This document shows, one piece after another, positions 62,279 to 64,000 of a DNA stretch of 64,000 nucleotides. The position numbers were made by a program, and so were the translations under genes. The stretch's first letter is position 1, and every line of letters starts with the position of its first letter. The notes beneath the pieces were generated by a model. It worked only from the letters and a program-made list of their open reading frames with translations, did not search any database and was not told where the DNA came from. Origin of the DNA: Flavobacterium sp. (lineage in GTDB: Bacteria; Bacteroidota; Bacteroidia; Flavobacteriales; Flavobacteriaceae); contig NZ_JANXUG010000079.1 in the NCBI RefSeq assembly GCF_025352015.1, forward strand, positions 20,342 through 84,341, in the 5' to 3' direction.

Positions 62279-64000
62279 ATGACAATAAAAAAGATTTGGC
62301 ATAAAGAAGCATTTCGAATAGGCATTTTTTTTGACTATGATGCTTCAATTGTAAAAAAAGTTAAATATATTGGAGGTGTTTTTAGCAAAACGCATCGCTG
62401 CTGGTATTTAGATTATTCTGCAGAGAATTATCAACATTTTAAAAATACATTTACTACTTTTACTATTAGTACCAAAGATTCAACACTAGCGCCAACGGTG
62501 ACCGAGACTACTCGTGACATTTCACCCATAGCTACAAGCAACCATCAGTTAGATTTGCCCACGGCAAATAATCCTGAACATAGAGCAAAAGAAGTTACTC
62601 TTGCTCAAAAACTGCACCTTACCTTGTTGGATAACCTAGGGAAATATTGGGTTTTTAAGCTCAATTATCATTTCCAAATTAGCAAATCTCTTTTGCAAAT
62701 CAAAGGAGTTTATTGGAACAAGAATTACAAATGTTACATGGCATTGCGACACCCAAAAGTGAAAGATGCTATAGAAACCTTGCTAGAAACGAAGCCTTTT
62801 TTTGGTACTGATTTTTTGGAAAAAGACAAAAGCTTCAAAGGTCAAGAAATTCAGGTTTTGCCACATCTAGAAGATGCAACTTGGATGGAAGTTCATGTGC
62901 CTAGAGTAGTGCAGATTCATGAAAAATTGAAACGATTTTCGATGGCTCGATATAGCAAAACTAACGATTGCTACATGCTACCAGCTGCTCCATTGGTACT
63001 TGAAGCAATTCTTTTAGAAATGGAGACTTTAGAAGTTTTGGTTTTGAATGAATTGCCCAAAGGCTATTTACAGGCGAAACATTTGCCCAACAAAAAGAAA
63101 CAAGCTTTGACTACTGCCAAAGAAAGTTTGCTCTCCAAAACGCCCGAAAAAGGAAAAGTAGCAGTTCAAGACATTATAAATAGGCTAATGGCAAACAACT
63201 ATAGTGCTTCTACTATGCAAAACTATACGCAGGCATTTGTTCAGTTTTTGATGTATTTTGAGTATCGAAATCCTGAAAGTATTAGCCAAAAAGAAATTAT
63301 TTCCTACTTGGCATCGCTCATGGAAAGAGGATTATCTGCAGCTTCTGGACATACTATGGTCAATGCGTTGCAGTTTTATTTTTACCAAGTAATGGACAAA
63401 AAGGAGTATGAATTTAAACTGCCTCGACCAAAAAAAGAAAAAAAACTACCCACTGTATTGACCATGGACGAATGTTTACAAATTTTTAGAGTGATAGATA
63501 ACCCAAAGCATAAAATGTTACTGCTGGTGGGCTATGGCGCCGGATTGCGAGTAAGCGAAATAGTGAACCTGAAATGGCTAGACATATTATTTGAGGAGCA
63601 TAAAATTCATATCAAAAATGGCAAGGGAATGAAAGACCGTTTTGTGATGTTGCCCTATTCAATAGTACAATCTTTGAAAATTTATAAAGACTTGTACAAA
63701 GGCAAACACTATGTTTTTGAAGGGCAGTTTGCCGCTGAACCCTACAGCACTAGAAGCGTGCAAGAGGTAATGAAAATAGCTTTAAAAAAAGCAGGATTGG
63801 AAAAGAAAGCAACTGTGCATACGCTTCGTCATTCGTTTGCCACGCATTTATTAGAAAACGGTACCGATATACGCTACATACAGCAGTTTTTGGGACACTC
63901 AAGTATAAAAACCACTACTATTTACACGCATTTGACCAAAACAGCCGTTGATAAAATACAAAGCCCACTAGATAGAATGGTAGATAACTTGAATAAGAAA
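62279..64000 (+). CDS. Tyrosine recombinase with three N-terminal repeats (runs off the window)
   Basis: Integrase-type recombinase, 574 codons visible and no stop yet. The C-terminal catalytic domain has Arg424 (GLRVSEIVNL), His514 and Arg517 (HTLRHSFATHL), His540 (LGHSS) and the nucleophile Tyr549 (YTHL): the full Arg-His-Arg-His-Tyr set. The SAM-like core-binding domain lies at about 300-385. Ahead of it are about 290 residues with three related segments, each containing (S/N)K(T/N)xxC(W/Y): FSKTHRCWYL near 35-45, WNKNYKCYMA near 145, YSKTNDCYML near 230. XerC/D and most phage integrases lack this region. Its target site and element borders lie outside the window. Confidence 0.9.
   Translation, partial: MTIKKIWHKEAFRIGIFFDYDASIVKKVKYIGGVFSKTHRCWYLDYSAENYQHFKNTFTTFTISTKDSTLAPTVTETTRDISPIATSNHQLDLPTANNPEHRAKEVTLAQKLHLTLLDNLGKYWVFKLNYHFQISKSLLQIKGVYWNKNYKCYMALRHPKVKDAIETLLETKPFFGTDFLEKDKSFKGQEIQVLPHLEDATWMEVHVPRVVQIHEKLKRFSMARYSKTNDCYMLPAAPLVLEAILLEMETLEVLVLNELPKGYLQAKHLPNKKKQALTTAKESLLSKTPEKGKVAVQDIINRLMANNYSASTMQNYTQAFVQFLMYFEYRNPESISQKEIISYLASLMERGLSAASGHTMVNALQFYFYQVMDKKEYEFKLPRPKKEKKLPTVLTMDECLQIFRVIDNPKHKMLLLVGYGAGLRVSEIVNLKWLDILFEEHKIHIKNGKGMKDRFVMLPYSIVQSLKIYKDLYKGKHYVFEGQFAAEPYSTRSVQEVMKIALKKAGLEKKATVHTLRHSFATHLLENGTDIRYIQQFLGHSSIKTTTIYTHLTKTAVDKIQSPLDRMVDNLNKK

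Noticed and set aside
1..64000. CRISPR array, rRNA or tRNA genes
   Set aside because: I looked for regular spaced repeats and for tRNA T-arm and acceptor patterns on both strands while reading and saw none. The only repeat arrays are the short heptamer and 21-base tandem repeats.

Overview
This window looks like a stretch of chromosome from a low-GC member of the Bacteroidota, almost certainly Flavobacteriaceae and most likely Flavobacterium or a close relative. The signs are many copies of the Bacteroidota -7 promoter element TAnnTTTG, a TonB-dependent receptor paired with a DUF4249 lipoprotein, and families largely confined to this group (DUF3276, DUF4920, DUF6671, LETM1-related biofilm protein, PepT/MnmD/long NusB variants). 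Most of it is ordinary housekeeping DNA with a few accessory insertions. No rRNA, tRNA or CRISPR array was seen.

Layout. 1-6731 (minus strand): uvrB (cut by the window edge), rlmF, thiamine pyrophosphokinase, then a DUF4249 lipoprotein/TonB receptor pair. 6.9-13.7 kb: a secreted protein, NADP isocitrate dehydrogenase (eukaryote-like type), rplS, trmD, a DUF1569 protein, a cyclophilin-FKBP fusion, a small cytochrome c lipoprotein, a CsaA-like tRNA-binding protein, an insertion-sequence remnant and a small lipoprotein. 14.1-20.7 kb (minus): the topoisomerase IV genes parE and parC, separated by a complete type II restriction-modification cassette (m5C methyltransferase plus a BglII-like endonuclease) that fits between them with only 10-11 bases on each side. 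21.0-27.5 kb: a trp operon trpEGDCFBA preceded by a leader peptide with three consecutive Trp codons and an attenuator.

27.7-32.3 kb: a TetR-controlled drug efflux operon (TolC, EmrA-like and EmrB-like). 32.4-38.9 kb: small proteins, yaaA, clpB, Cu/Zn superoxide dismutase and a YdeI-like protein. 38.9-45.3 kb: a second TetR-controlled tripartite exporter (an ABC protein with a degenerate ATPase site, HlyD, TolC) followed by a LETM1-related protein. 45.3-50.8 kb: carbonic anhydrase, a LysR regulator divergent from a second, unrelated isocitrate dehydrogenase, two small unknown proteins, DUF6671 and Sua5. 51-54.4 kb: oxyR, two tandem paralogous mini-genes, mnmD, a cytochrome-like lipoprotein and DUF4920. 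54.7-62.2 kb: ilvE, DUF3276, a multidrug-type ABC exporter, a branched-chain amino acid dehydrogenase, nusB, yajC and pepT. The window ends inside a tyrosine recombinase with an unusual repeated N-terminal region.

How the genes work together: the trp genes form one attenuated biosynthetic unit. ilvE and the Leu/Val dehydrogenase both interconvert branched-chain amino acids and 2-oxo acids. The two exporters each carry their own TetR gene with palindromes over the promoter. The features most worth a second look are the restriction-modification cassette inside the topoisomerase IV operon, heptamer tandem repeats next to the rplS and pepT -7 elements, the degenerate ABC exporter, the paired 64/66-residue paralogues, and the recombinase with three N-terminal repeats. 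All calls come from reading the sequence; no database search was run.
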